Source of the DNA: CAYFQV01 sp964654185
GTDB taxonomy: Bacteria; Spirochaetota; Spirochaetia; DSM-27196; PWMO01
Assembly: GCA_964654185.1 (NCBI GenBank)
Contig: CAZZIE010000039.1
Coordinates: 1-32,775 of the forward strand
DNA: 32,775 nt
Direction of reading: 5' to 3'
Of this stretch, positions 7,471-14,691 are shown piece by piece. Both the position numbers and the translations under genes were made by a program. Every line of letters starts with the position of its first letter. Positions within the stretch are counted from its first letter, which is position 1. The notes under the pieces were generated by a model. The model worked only from the letters and a program-made list of their open reading frames with translations. It searched no databases and was not told where the DNA came from.

Positions 7471-8271
7471 ATGGCGAAGATCAGCAGCGAGGCGAAACAG
7501 CGCTACTTCGACAAAGTCCAGGAGTACAAGCAGGCCGCGGAGGCCATCCTGGAGCGGGAGAAGAGCATACACCAGACCATCCGCGGGGAAGAGCCCGGTG
7601 AGCAGTACAAGCGCCTGACCCTTGCAGACGAACGCCTCAACCTCGCATCCTACTATCTGCTTCTGAATCGCATATCAGTCGGACTTCTCGGCGTGAAGAA
7701 TGAGGCCTTTCTGAACGATGCGCGAAAGAGCTGCTACCAGGCGATCATCTATCTGGAAGAGGTCGTCACCAGCTACATAGACGCGCCCTTCTCCGAGTAC
7801 ACCGAGTACCTCGAGAAGATCGAAGACCTGGAGGATACCAAGCGCTACGACCTCATGCGGAAGCTCGGCTTCACCATCCGCAGCGTAGAGGACGACTTCG
7901 GTGACAACACCAAGTGGCGGTGGTCCTTCGTCGAGCTTGAAGGACGCTTCGCCGTGGTGTGTAAGAACATCATCGACATGAAGAACGTCCTGGCCGGCCT
8001 CGACCCGCGGGTCGAAGGGTACGAGGCGCGGGTCGCACATCTCAAACTGGTGAAGCAGTGGCTCCAGCGCGCGGCGGACCGTTACCGGGAGAAGTACGAG
8101 CTCTCCACGACCAGGATCGACGATTTCAAGCTCGCAATCGACTTCCTCGGCGCCCTCCGGCGCGTCCATGTGGTTCTGGGTGAAGCGGACAACTCCGAGG
8201 TGATCAAGCGCAAGATGGACGTCTGGAAATCGAAGATGGAGACCGACGAGCGGCAGGCGCGGCAGAAGTAG
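7471..8271 (+). CDS. Conserved helical protein of unknown function (spirochaete-type)
   Basis: 266 aa, no signal peptide or membrane segment. The sequence is charged and mostly alpha-helical by composition (KISSEAKQRYFDKVQEYKQA at the start; long K/E/R-rich stretches throughout), with two tryptophans in TKWRWSF near the middle. The frame is open further upstream, but that part is low-complexity GC-rich spacer. The ATG at 7471 has AGGAAGG just before it and begins the complex sequence. It is followed after 3 bases by the propeller-like gene and preceded by recN. I recall hypothetical proteins in the same place after recN in Treponema genomes, which suggests a spirochaete-conserved protein, but no domain is recognised and no function is proposed. 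Confidence 0.8.
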   Translation: MAKISSEAKQRYFDKVQEYKQAAEAILEREKSIHQTIRGEEPGEQYKRLTLADERLNLASYYLLLNRISVGLLGVKNEAFLNDARKSCYQAIIYLEEVVTSYIDAPFSEYTEYLEKIEDLEDTKRYDLMRKLGFTIRSVEDDFGDNTKWRWSFVELEGRFAVVCKNIIDMKNVLAGLDPRVEGYEARVAHLKLVKQWLQRAADRYREKYELSTTRIDDFKLAIDFLGALRRVHVVLGEADNSEVIKRKMDVWKSKMETDERQARQK

Positions 8272-8274
8272 CCA

Positions 8275-9393
8275 ATGCGAAACCGAGAGCGCCGCAGGGG
8301 AGTGCGGGGCGGCGGCATCGTCGTGAGCATCCTCATCGTCATTGTCTATCTCATTCTCTTCCCTCGCGAGATGGAGTCGGAGTTGCTCATCACGCGCGGC
8401 TGGACGGCATCCCTGCGGTCCGAGGCTTCAGGAACAGGGGACGATGCCGACGGCCAGGCCGCCGCGGCCACCGAAGACATGGAAACGGTGCCCTTCCGGC
8501 TCGGCGAGTATTTCGGCTTCGTCACGGAGTCGGGGGAGCTCCTCTACCGGGGCCGGGCGCTCTTCGGAGCAGCCCTGGACGACGGGCGCTTCTCAAACTA
8601 CTCACGTGTCTCGGAGACCACCGTGGTACAGGACCGGACCGGCGCGCTCCTTCAGAGCATCCCGGAGCCGGGGTATCCCGTGCTGAATGCCGGACGTACC
8701 CTCATATTCAGTTCCGATGGACGGACCCTCTCCGAGTGGGCTGCAGACGGCGGCCCTCTCTGGCGACGACAGTTCCCCTCCCTCGTCACGGATGTCAGCG
8801 TTGCCCGCGGTGCCGTCGGAGTGGGCTTTCTCGACGGCTCGGTGGGGCTGGTGATTGAAGAGGGCGGGCGGGTGCTCCGGTTCGAGCCGCGGGGCAGCCG
8901 AATCGAGGTGACCTACGGCGTCGCCGTAAACGGCGACGGATCCCTCATGGGGGCGGTCTCCGGGCTCGATCCGCAGCGGCTGACCGTTTTGGAGACGAGC
9001 TCGGACGGTCTGACGCCGCTGAGGCAGCGTGAGCTGGGAGCCGCCTACCGACGGCCGGCATATCTGGAGTTCATCAACCGCGACCTGCTCGTCCTGGAGC
9101 AGCGGAACGCCGCGCTGCTGGTCGACGTCCGCGAGGACACCGACGCGGAGATCCCCATTGACGGGACGCTCTTCGCAGCCGTCCACCTCGACCATGTGGG
9201 GCTTGTTGTGCTCCTGAGTCGCGGCGGGAGCTCCAGTCGCAGCAATGCGACTCTCTACCTCCTGCGACCGACCGGGGAGATCGTCATGAGGCGTCCCATT
9301 GGCCCGGGCAACGCCTCGGTACAGGTGATCGGCTCCACGGTGATCCTGGGGATCGGCGACACCCTCCTGGGCGTCGCCGTGGCTGAAGGGTAG
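8275..9393 (+). CDS. Membrane-anchored beta-propeller-like protein
   Basis: 372 aa. A basic N-terminus (RNRERRRGVRGG) precedes one hydrophobic segment (IVVSILIVIVYLILF, about residues 15-29), giving an inside-basic signal anchor with the rest in the periplasm. The body consists of repeated short beta-strand units of the kind seen in WD40/PQQ propellers: GRTLIFSSDGRTLSEWAADGGPLWRRQF, GAVGVGFLDGSVGLVIEEGGRVLRFE and similar blocks, split here only for reading. The ATG is 3 bases after the previous stop, so it is in an operon with the helical protein before and the M23-like protein after. A short A/G/D-rich linker (about 50-66) follows the anchor. It may be a scaffold in the envelope; no catalytic motif is seen. 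Confidence 0.7.
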   Translation: MRNRERRRGVRGGGIVVSILIVIVYLILFPREMESELLITRGWTASLRSEASGTGDDADGQAAAATEDMETVPFRLGEYFGFVTESGELLYRGRALFGAALDDGRFSNYSRVSETTVVQDRTGALLQSIPEPGYPVLNAGRTLIFSSDGRTLSEWAADGGPLWRRQFPSLVTDVSVARGAVGVGFLDGSVGLVIEEGGRVLRFEPRGSRIEVTYGVAVNGDGSLMGAVSGLDPQRLTVLETSSDGLTPLRQRELGAAYRRPAYLEFINRDLLVLEQRNAALLVDVREDTDAEIPIDGTLFAAVHLDHVGLVVLLSRGGSSSRSNATLYLLRPTGEIVMRRPIGPGNASVQVIGSTVILGIGDTLLGVAVAEG

Positions 9394-9438
9394 CGGGCAA
9401 GTGAAGGGTAGTACGGAATCAAAGGGTAGCCGAATGCA
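9385..9438 (+). repeat. 18-bp triplicated stop / AGGG cassette
   Basis: GAAGGGTAG at 9385, GAAGGGTAG at 9403 and AAAGGGTAG at 9421 recur with an exact 18-bp period. The first TAG is the real stop of the propeller gene; the other two are in the same frame. The third copy supplies an AAAGGG site 7 nt before the ATG at 9434. It looks like a small tandem duplication across a gene junction. Confidence 0.7.
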
Positions 9439-10426
9439 TGCCTCTTCCAGGCTGATGCAGCGAGACGCCGACCGGTCGCGTGCTCCCGCGGTCCGTCTGC
9501 GCGGCTCGGGCGCGGCGGTCGTCTCCATTGCGGTTGCCGCGCTGCTGGCGATGCTGACGGCGGCTCCCGCGGGTGTAGCGGCGTGGGAGTGGCCCCTTGC
9601 ATCATTCCGAATCGATGCGGGCTTTGGTCAACTGCGAAACGGAAACGTGACTACTGCGGTGTGGCTCTCCGCTCAGGAACCCGCCGTGCAGGCCGCTCAT
9701 CCGGGGGAGGTCATCTTCACGCGGGTCGAGGGTGCCGCAGGAAAGGGTTCCCCGCACGGATACGGGAACTTCGTGGTACTGGAGCACGAGGACGGGCTGC
9801 GCTCGGTGTATGCGAACATGGGCGCGGTGTCGTCCATGGACGACTCCACGGCGAGTCAGGGGGCCACCCTGGGAACGGTCGGCGTCTCCGGATTTGCCTA
9901 CGGGGATCAGCTCGGGTTTCATCTCATAGACGAGGAGCTCGGTCAGCTGGTGAATCCATTTCTGATTCTCCCCTCCCTTGACGACTCGCAGCCCCCGGTC
10001 ATCCAGGGAGTCTTTCTCCAGCGGGGCGACGACGTCATCCCGGTGAATCGGCAGACCTCCATAGAGGCCGGGACGACCTTCCAGGTGCTGGTGGAGGCGT
10101 ACGATACCGTCGAGAGCACATCCGGCACGCGCCGGGTGCCGCCGAAGACCGTGACGGTCACCCTGGGAGAGCAGCAGCCCCGCACGATATCCTTCGACAC
10201 CATGCAGTACGGGGATAACCGCTTCCGCCTGGCAAGCGGCCAGCCCGTGGATACCCTCTACCTGGGGCAAACGCGCATGCGTCCGGGCGAGGTGAGCATC
10301 GGTACGGAGCCGACGTCTCTCATTGTTCGCGTGGAGGACTTCTCCGGCAATCGCGCGAGCGCGGAGTACCGGCTTCTGCCCCAGGCCGGCCCTGCCGCGG
10401 AGGAGGGAACGTCCGGCAGCAGCTGA
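9434..10426 (+). CDS. Secreted M23/LytM-fold protein with degenerate zinc site
   Basis: 330 aa. A long signal peptide (basic region, then AAVVSIAVAALLAML, likely cleavage after VAA at about residue 50) sends it across the inner membrane. The next 140 residues have the LytM/M23 layout: VQAAHPGEVIFTR, GYGNFVVLEHEDGLRSVYANM, QGATLGTVGVSG and LGFHLIDEE. The catalytic pattern is lost: no HxxxD motif precedes VQAAHPGEV, and the C-terminal HxH strand reads QLGFH. Peptidoglycan cleavage is therefore doubtful, and an EnvC-like amidase-activator or scaffold role is possible. The C-terminal half is beta-rich and of no recognised family. ATG 9434 is preferred over GTG 9401 because AAAGGG lies 7 nt upstream. 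It follows the propeller gene closely. Confidence 0.75.
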   Translation: MHASSRLMQRDADRSRAPAVRLRGSGAAVVSIAVAALLAMLTAAPAGVAAWEWPLASFRIDAGFGQLRNGNVTTAVWLSAQEPAVQAAHPGEVIFTRVEGAAGKGSPHGYGNFVVLEHEDGLRSVYANMGAVSSMDDSTASQGATLGTVGVSGFAYGDQLGFHLIDEELGQLVNPFLILPSLDDSQPPVIQGVFLQRGDDVIPVNRQTSIEAGTTFQVLVEAYDTVESTSGTRRVPPKTVTVTLGEQQPRTISFDTMQYGDNRFRLASGQPVDTLYLGQTRMRPGEVSIGTEPTSLIVRVEDFSGNRASAEYRLLPQAGPAAEEGTSGSS

Positions 10427-10428
10427 CC

Positions 10429-10516
10429 GGGCCACGGGGCCACCGGACCGCCGGGCCGCCGGGCCGCCGGACCGCTGGACCGCCGGACCGCCGGGCCGCC
10501 GGGGCGCCGGACCGCG
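10429..10516 (+). repeat. 8-bp tandem repeat array, 11 units
   Basis: Eleven consecutive octamers of consensus GGRCCGCC run without a break in period: two GGGCCAC-type units, then GGACCGCC and GGGCCGCC variants, ending with GGGGCGCC and GGACCGCG. The array starts two bases after the stop of the M23-like gene and ends 47 bp before the methyltransferase ATG. No reading frame of interest uses it. It is a candidate variable-number tandem repeat. Confidence 0.9.
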
Positions 10517-10563
10517 CCGTTCGGGCGTGAGCACACACTCCAGACCTGACGTTACCGAAGAAG

Positions 10564-11508
10564 ATGGGTGAGCAACAGAAGCAGCACAGCGACAATGCCG
10601 ACACGCAACGGAATACGGATACTGCGGTCCGAACCTTCTCCATGGAGCCGGGCAGGCAGGAGCGTCTCAGCTGGATCGCGTGTCCGGTCTGCGGGGATAC
10701 GCGGTACCGTCCCCACTGGCTGATCACTTCGAGCCGCTTCGTGTCGTACCGCTTCGTGAAGTGCCGCAAGTGCGGTCACGTCTACCAGAACCCGCAGCCG
10801 CTCTTTGACGACCTTCAGGGGCGCTACGCACAGGAGTACTTCGAGTATGAACGAGAGAACGAGGAGCAGTTCTTTCAGCTCATGCTCAAAGGTCTGGAGG
10901 ACATCGATTTCTTCTCGTTGACCGAATCGTGGTCTCGGCGATCAGGGGCCCGGCCCCTGCGATTTCTGGATGTCGGCTGTGCAACGGGGCGCCTTCTGGC
11001 ACATCTGCGCGACCGCGGCTGGGAAGTGGCCGGCGTAGAGATCTGCGAGCCCGCCGCTGCCTTTGCCCGCACTGAGCGAGGCTTGCCGATCTTCGTCGGG
11101 CAGCTCGAGGACTCCGATTACGCCCCCGGGAGCTTTGACGTTATCCACTTCTCTCATGTGATCGAGCACGTGCCGGATCCGCGCGTCTTTCTTGCCCGGG
11201 TGCACGAGCTACTGGTGCCGGGTGGGCTGGCCGTGATCGCTACGCCCGACGTCGGCGGCTTTCAGGCGGCGCTCTTTCGGCGCCGCTGGCGGTCGGCCAT
11301 TGCCGACCACCTCCACCTCTTTTCCCACGGCACGCTTCGCCGGCTCCTCCACAAGGCGCAGTTTCACCACGTGCGCAAGGTGAGCTGGGGTGGTCTTGCC
11401 GCCGGTACTGCGCCGCCCTGGCTGAAGAATCCGGCGGACCGCGCTGCCAAGCGGTTCAACCTGGGCGACGTCATGCTGGTTCTCGCTCAGAAGCCGGGAT
11501 CCGACTGA
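10564..11508 (+). CDS. Class I SAM-dependent methyltransferase with N-terminal zinc ribbon
   Basis: 314 aa. Residues 40-70 hold CPVC and CRKC, 23 residues apart, a zinc-ribbon pair typical of one group of methyltransferases acting on sugars or small molecules. The SAM site follows: LDVGCATG (135-142), an acidic residue in VAGVEICEPAA, then GSFDVIHFSHVIEHVPDP and LLVPGGLAVIATPD, the standard order of a Methyltransf_11/23-type Rossmann fold. The substrate cannot be told; relatives often sit in polysaccharide or lipid modification loci, and a GH57 gene lies nearby. The ATG at 10564 has only a weak AAGAAG site; ATG 10642 is an alternative that would remove a polar N-terminal tail and keep the zinc ribbon. 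Confidence 0.85.
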   Translation: MGEQQKQHSDNADTQRNTDTAVRTFSMEPGRQERLSWIACPVCGDTRYRPHWLITSSRFVSYRFVKCRKCGHVYQNPQPLFDDLQGRYAQEYFEYERENEEQFFQLMLKGLEDIDFFSLTESWSRRSGARPLRFLDVGCATGRLLAHLRDRGWEVAGVEICEPAAAFARTERGLPIFVGQLEDSDYAPGSFDVIHFSHVIEHVPDPRVFLARVHELLVPGGLAVIATPDVGGFQAALFRRRWRSAIADHLHLFSHGTLRRLLHKAQFHHVRKVSWGGLAAGTAPPWLKNPADRAAKRFNLGDVMLVLAQKPGSD

Positions 11509-11516
11509 TGCCGTGC

Positions 11517-11534
11517 GTAACCTGTTGAGGTTAC
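11517..11534. promoter_or_regulatory. Perfect 7-bp inverted repeat just upstream of a promoter
   Basis: GTAACCT (11517-11523) and AGGTTAC (11528-11534) form a perfect dyad around GTTG. No T run follows, so it is a poor intrinsic terminator. It lies 7 bp upstream of a perfect -35 box, a place suited to an operator. The binding protein is unknown. It could also be a weak hairpin ending the methyltransferase transcript. Confidence 0.5.
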
Positions 11535-11541
11535 GGGTCGC

Positions 11542-11570
11542 TTGACACGGGAAATCGCTTTACCTACGAT
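11542..11570 (+). promoter_or_regulatory. Sigma-70-type promoter for the DUF4912 / GH57 pair
   Basis: TTGACA (11542-11547, perfect) and TACGAT (11565-11570, four of six) are 17 bp apart, and the first gene starts about 32 bp downstream. The match and spacing are among the best in the window. Confidence 0.65.
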
Positions 11571-11602
11571 ACACCCACGTCGCTGTAAGGCACGTCGCAC
11601 AT

Positions 11603-12328
11603 ATGATCCGAAATCGGTTGGAACAGCTTTCCCGGGAAGCTCTCGAGCGCGTTGCCGTCAAGAACGATATTGAAGTCACGCGCGAAATGGATCGTCAGGC
11701 GCTGGTTGACGCGATCATGGAGGCGATTGAAGAGAGCCGCCATGAACGGGAGACTCAGAACAACAACCCGGTCAAGATCGCGGGAACCAAGTTCCTCCTC
11801 CTCGAAGAGGAGATGATCGAGGTAGAGGATGTCCTCCCCGACGACTACGAGCTTCCGGAATCCTACAACGATACGCACATAGTGCTCATGCTCCGGGACC
11901 CCGGGTGGGCCTTCGCCTACTGGGACCTTGCGACGGATCTGCGGAAGAGTCTTGCCCGCTCCTCCTCCTTCGAGTACCTGCTCCTGAGAGTGTGCGAGGG
12001 CGGGGCGAACTGCGACAGAGCCTCGTCGAATACATACGATATTCCGGTGACCCTTGAGGATAGCAGGTGGTATCTGAACCTGCCGACGCAGGCAACTCAG
12101 TACCGCATTGAGCTTCGTGCCGTGGACGCAACCACGGACACACTCCTGGCCGTGTCGAACACGGTCAGCGTACCGCTCGGTACGGTTCCGGATGTGGAGA
12201 GTCACGGCTCCCTGTCCGCATCCGACCGCATTCTTGCATACTCCGGTCTGAGGGAGCTGGACGTTGCGACGTACCGCCACAGGGTACCGCAACGGATTCT
12301 GACGCTGGTAGAAGACGACCGCCACTGA
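11603..12328 (+). CDS. DUF4912 domain protein with N-terminal Rho-N/SAP-like segment
   Basis: 241 aa, cytoplasmic. Residues 1-43 (LEQLSREALERVAVKNDIEV then RQALVDAIMEAIEE) look like the small helical Rho N-terminal / SAP-like domain common at the front of DUF4912 proteins. Residues from about 65 carry the DUF4912 pattern: LPESYNDTHIVLMLRDPGWAFAYWDL, split by no gap, then a beta-rich part with SRWYLNLPTQATQYRIELRA. In many bacteria these proteins are encoded next to GH57 amylase-type enzymes, exactly as here, so a role with alpha-glucan, perhaps as a binding partner, is inferred. No catalytic residue is known to me. The Shine-Dalgarno is weak (TAAGG about 12 nt upstream). It has its own promoter. 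Confidence 0.8.
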   Translation: MIRNRLEQLSREALERVAVKNDIEVTREMDRQALVDAIMEAIEESRHERETQNNNPVKIAGTKFLLLEEEMIEVEDVLPDDYELPESYNDTHIVLMLRDPGWAFAYWDLATDLRKSLARSSSFEYLLLRVCEGGANCDRASSNTYDIPVTLEDSRWYLNLPTQATQYRIELRAVDATTDTLLAVSNTVSVPLGTVPDVESHGSLSASDRILAYSGLRELDVATYRHRVPQRILTLVEDDRH

Positions 12329-12352
12329 CTCCAACGTCCGTGAGAGGAAGCC

Positions 12353-13981
12353 ATGGCCGACGGCTACGTAGCACTCGTGCTCCACATGCACCTGCCCTTT
12401 GTACGACACCCCGAGCATGAGTCGTTCCTGGAAGAGAACTGGCTCTTCGAAGCCATATCGGAAACGTACCTGCCGCTCTTGCGGATGTTCGACCGCCTGG
12501 AGGCGGAGCACATTCCATTCCGGCTCGCCGTGTCGATTTCACCCACCCTTGCTGCCATGCTCGAAGACGAGTTGCTCCAGGAGCGCTACGTTCGACACAT
12601 CGAGATGCTCCTCGAGCTGGGGGACCGTGAGCTCGATCGAACGAAGGATGACCCCTCTGCACATGCGATTGCTCGGATGTACCGGGAGCTCTTCCAGCAG
12701 AACTACGACGACTTCATTGAGAAGTATGAGCGTAGGATCCTGCGCGGGTTCGACTACTACTCCAAGAAGGGCAGGATCGAGCTGCTCACCAGCGCTGCAA
12801 CTCACGCCTTTCTGCCGGTCTACGAGGCACACCCGGAAACGGTCAACGCTCAGGTACAACTGGCCGTCAAGGAGCATCAGCGCATCTTCGGAAAGCCCGC
12901 CCGGGGCTTCTGGCTCCCGGAGTGCGGCTACTTCCCCGGCCTGGAGGACTTCCTCAAGGAGCACGGCGTCGACTACTTCTTCACCGCCACGCATGGGCTC
13001 CTCTTCTCTCAGGATCGTCCTGAGGCGGGGGTGTACCAGCCGACCCGGTGTCCCAACGGGGTGAGTGTCTTCGGCCGCGATCTTTACACCGCCAATGCCG
13101 TGTGGTCCGGCCAGGAAGGCTACCCCGGTCATGCGAGCTACCGCGACTTCTATCGCGACATTGGCTACGATCTGCCCCTCGATTACATTGGGGAGTTCAT
13201 CCACGAGGGGAACATCCGCATTCCCACGGGATTCAAGTACCACTCCATTACGGGTGACTCCGACCAGAAGGAGCTCTACAGCCCCGATCGCGCCACGGAG
13301 ATCGTGGAGCGCCATGCGGACGACTTCATTGCCCGGCAGGAACACCTCCTCTCCCGGCTTACCCCGCTCATGGACAAAGCACCGGTCATTACGTCGCCCT
13401 ACGATGCGGAGCTCTTCGGACACTGGTGGTTCGAGGGACCGCAGTGGCTCGAGGCGGTCATTCGCCGGCTCTCCGCAAAGGAGAGCCGCATTGCCATGGC
13501 CACACCGTCGGAGTACCTCCGCAGCCACCCCCCGGCACAGACCGTTCAGCCCGTCTTCTCCAGCTGGGGGAACCAGGGCTACTCGGAAGTCTGGATCGAT
13601 GGGAAGAACGATTGGATCTACCCTCACGTTCACCGCGCCATTGAGCGTATGGTCGAACTGGTGAAGCGCTACCCCGACGAAAGCGGGCTCAAGGAGCGCG
13701 CCCTTGCACAGGCCGCCCGGGAGGTCCTCCTCAGCCAGGCCTCGGACTGGCCCTTCATCATGCGCGCGGGAACGACTGTCTCCTACGCCGACCGCCGGGT
13801 GAAGGAGCACATCTACAACTTCACCTCGATCTACGACGGGTTGTGTCGCGGCAGTGTGGACACCGAGTGGCTGACCCGTCTCGAACGACGGCACAACCTC
13901 TTTCCGGACCTGAACTACCGCATCTTCTCGAACCGCAGGGTACCCCGACCGCTCCGGGACAAGTCGCTCTCGGTGCGGTAA
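12353..13981 (+). CDS. GH57 1,4-alpha-glucan branching enzyme
   Basis: 542 aa, cytoplasmic. GH57 branching enzymes cut an alpha-1,4 chain and rejoin it through an alpha-1,6 bond, forming branch points in glycogen. HMHLPF (11-16) opens the barrel. FWLPECGYFPG carries the nucleophile Glu190, and SPYDAELFGHWWFEGP the acid/base Asp351; spacing agrees with characterised bacterial GH57 branching enzymes. The C-terminal DUF1957-type helical region is present (ARE...SDWPFIMRAGT...). AGGA precedes the ATG by about 6 nt, 24 bp after the DUF4912 stop, so the two form an operon. 4-alpha-glucanotransferase or amylase activity is a less likely alternative within the family. Confidence 0.88.
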   Translation: MADGYVALVLHMHLPFVRHPEHESFLEENWLFEAISETYLPLLRMFDRLEAEHIPFRLAVSISPTLAAMLEDELLQERYVRHIEMLLELGDRELDRTKDDPSAHAIARMYRELFQQNYDDFIEKYERRILRGFDYYSKKGRIELLTSAATHAFLPVYEAHPETVNAQVQLAVKEHQRIFGKPARGFWLPECGYFPGLEDFLKEHGVDYFFTATHGLLFSQDRPEAGVYQPTRCPNGVSVFGRDLYTANAVWSGQEGYPGHASYRDFYRDIGYDLPLDYIGEFIHEGNIRIPTGFKYHSITGDSDQKELYSPDRATEIVERHADDFIARQEHLLSRLTPLMDKAPVITSPYDAELFGHWWFEGPQWLEAVIRRLSAKESRIAMATPSEYLRSHPPAQTVQPVFSSWGNQGYSEVWIDGKNDWIYPHVHRAIERMVELVKRYPDESGLKERALAQAAREVLLSQASDWPFIMRAGTTVSYADRRVKEHIYNFTSIYDGLCRGSVDTEWLTRLERRHNLFPDLNYRIFSNRRVPRPLRDKSLSVR

Positions 13982-13991
13982 GGCGCTGCCG

Positions 13992-14005
13992 CGGTGCCGG
14001 CACCG
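13992..14005. repeat. 14-bp perfect palindrome after the GH57 gene
   Basis: CGGTGCCGGCACCG reads the same on both strands, 10 bp after the GH57 stop. It can form a hairpin or bind a dimeric protein; there is no following T run. Confidence 0.5.
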
Positions 14006-14052
14006 TAAGCATCGACCCAGAGTCTTCTCTCAGATTCTTCTCTTCTCTGCTC

Positions 14053-14094
14053 CGGCCCGACACAGGCGTGTTCCCCGGTCGGGACGGCCGTTTT
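14053..14094 (+). terminator. Candidate intrinsic terminator before mraZ
   Basis: CGGCC (14053-14057) can pair with GGCCG (14086-14090), and CGAC (14058-14061) with GTCG (14078-14081), followed by TTTTCCTAT. The stem has a 4-nt bulge. It would end the GH57 transcript and insulate the mraZ promoter. The rest of the gap (13982-14162) holds only a CT-rich tract. Confidence 0.4.
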
Positions 14095-14162
14095 CCTATA
14101 CAGATTTGTAGCAGTAATCAAAATGGGTGAGGAAATTGGCGCGCCTATTCTGTCTACCTTCG

Positions 14163-14190
14163 TTGACAGCGCTATGGGGAGGGTTAGAAT
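14163..14190 (+). promoter_or_regulatory. mraZ (dcw cluster) promoter
   Basis: TTGACA (14163-14168, perfect) and TAGAAT (14185-14190, five of six) are 16 bp apart. The expected start, near 14197, gives a leader of about 45 nt before mraZ. It is the main promoter candidate for the whole division cluster. Confidence 0.75.
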
Positions 14191-14214
14191 GGGCATGTGT
14201 GGGAAAAAGTGGCA
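14190..14214 (+). promoter_or_regulatory. MraZ operator: three 10-bp-phased TGGGN-type repeats
   Basis: TGGGC (14190-14194), TGGGA (14200-14204) and TGGCA (14210-14214) are separated by exactly 5 bp each. Escherichia coli MraZ is known to bind three TGGGN direct repeats with 5-bp spacers at its own promoter. Here they cover the last base of the -10 box and the transcription start, so MraZ should repress mraZ and the downstream genes. The third copy has one mismatch. Confidence 0.7.
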
Positions 14215-14242
14215 GATTTAGCCAAAACGGTGGAAGATTAGG

Positions 14243-14683
14243 ATGATTACGGGGCAGTTTCGGAACTCCCTGGATGAAAAAGGACGCCTGCTCATCCCGG
14301 CGAGGATTCGGAACGAGATTGCCGGAAATCTCCTGGTCATCACCCGCGGCATTGACACCTGCCTCTGGGTATTCCCACCTGAGCAGTGGAAAACGGTATC
14401 CGAAGGGCTCATGGCTGCGGCCTCGCCCTTCACGAAGCGAGCTCGCTTGCTGCAGCGATGGATTATCGCGCCGGCCCAGGAGGTCGAGATCGACCGATCG
14501 GGACGGATCAACATTCCACAGGCTCTGCAGGAATCGGTCGGCCTGGAGCGGGAGTGCATCATTCTGGGGCTGAATCGATACCTGGAGATCTGGGATGTCG
14601 GCGCCTACGAGGCGTACCTGAAAGAGAGTGAGGATGAGTTCCAGGAGGCGGCGGAAGAACTGGGAGGACTCATTTCCCTGTAA
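14243..14683 (+). CDS. mraZ: MraZ, transcriptional regulator of the division cluster
   Basis: 146 aa. MraZ is a ring-forming DNA-binding protein made of two AbrB-like halves that represses the dcw promoter. Both halves carry the DxxxR signature: D11-R15 in SLDEKGRLLIP and D84-R88 in EIDRSGRINIP. Length is normal, the C-terminus acidic. The ATG at 14243 has GGAAG 6 nt upstream. It is the first gene after the promoter and operator at 14163-14214, and rsmH follows 8 bp later. Confidence 0.96.
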   Translation: MITGQFRNSLDEKGRLLIPARIRNEIAGNLLVITRGIDTCLWVFPPEQWKTVSEGLMAAASPFTKRARLLQRWIIAPAQEVEIDRSGRINIPQALQESVGLERECIILGLNRYLEIWDVGAYEAYLKESEDEFQEAAEELGGLISL

Positions 14684-14691
14684 GGCGGCGT

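Noticed and set aside
10429..10516. Tandem array considered as a CRISPR.
   Set aside because: Units are 8 bp with no spacers between them and no cas genes nearby.
11517..11534. Dyad as an intrinsic terminator of the methyltransferase gene.
   Set aside because: It is followed by GGGTCGC instead of a T run; an operator is the better reading.
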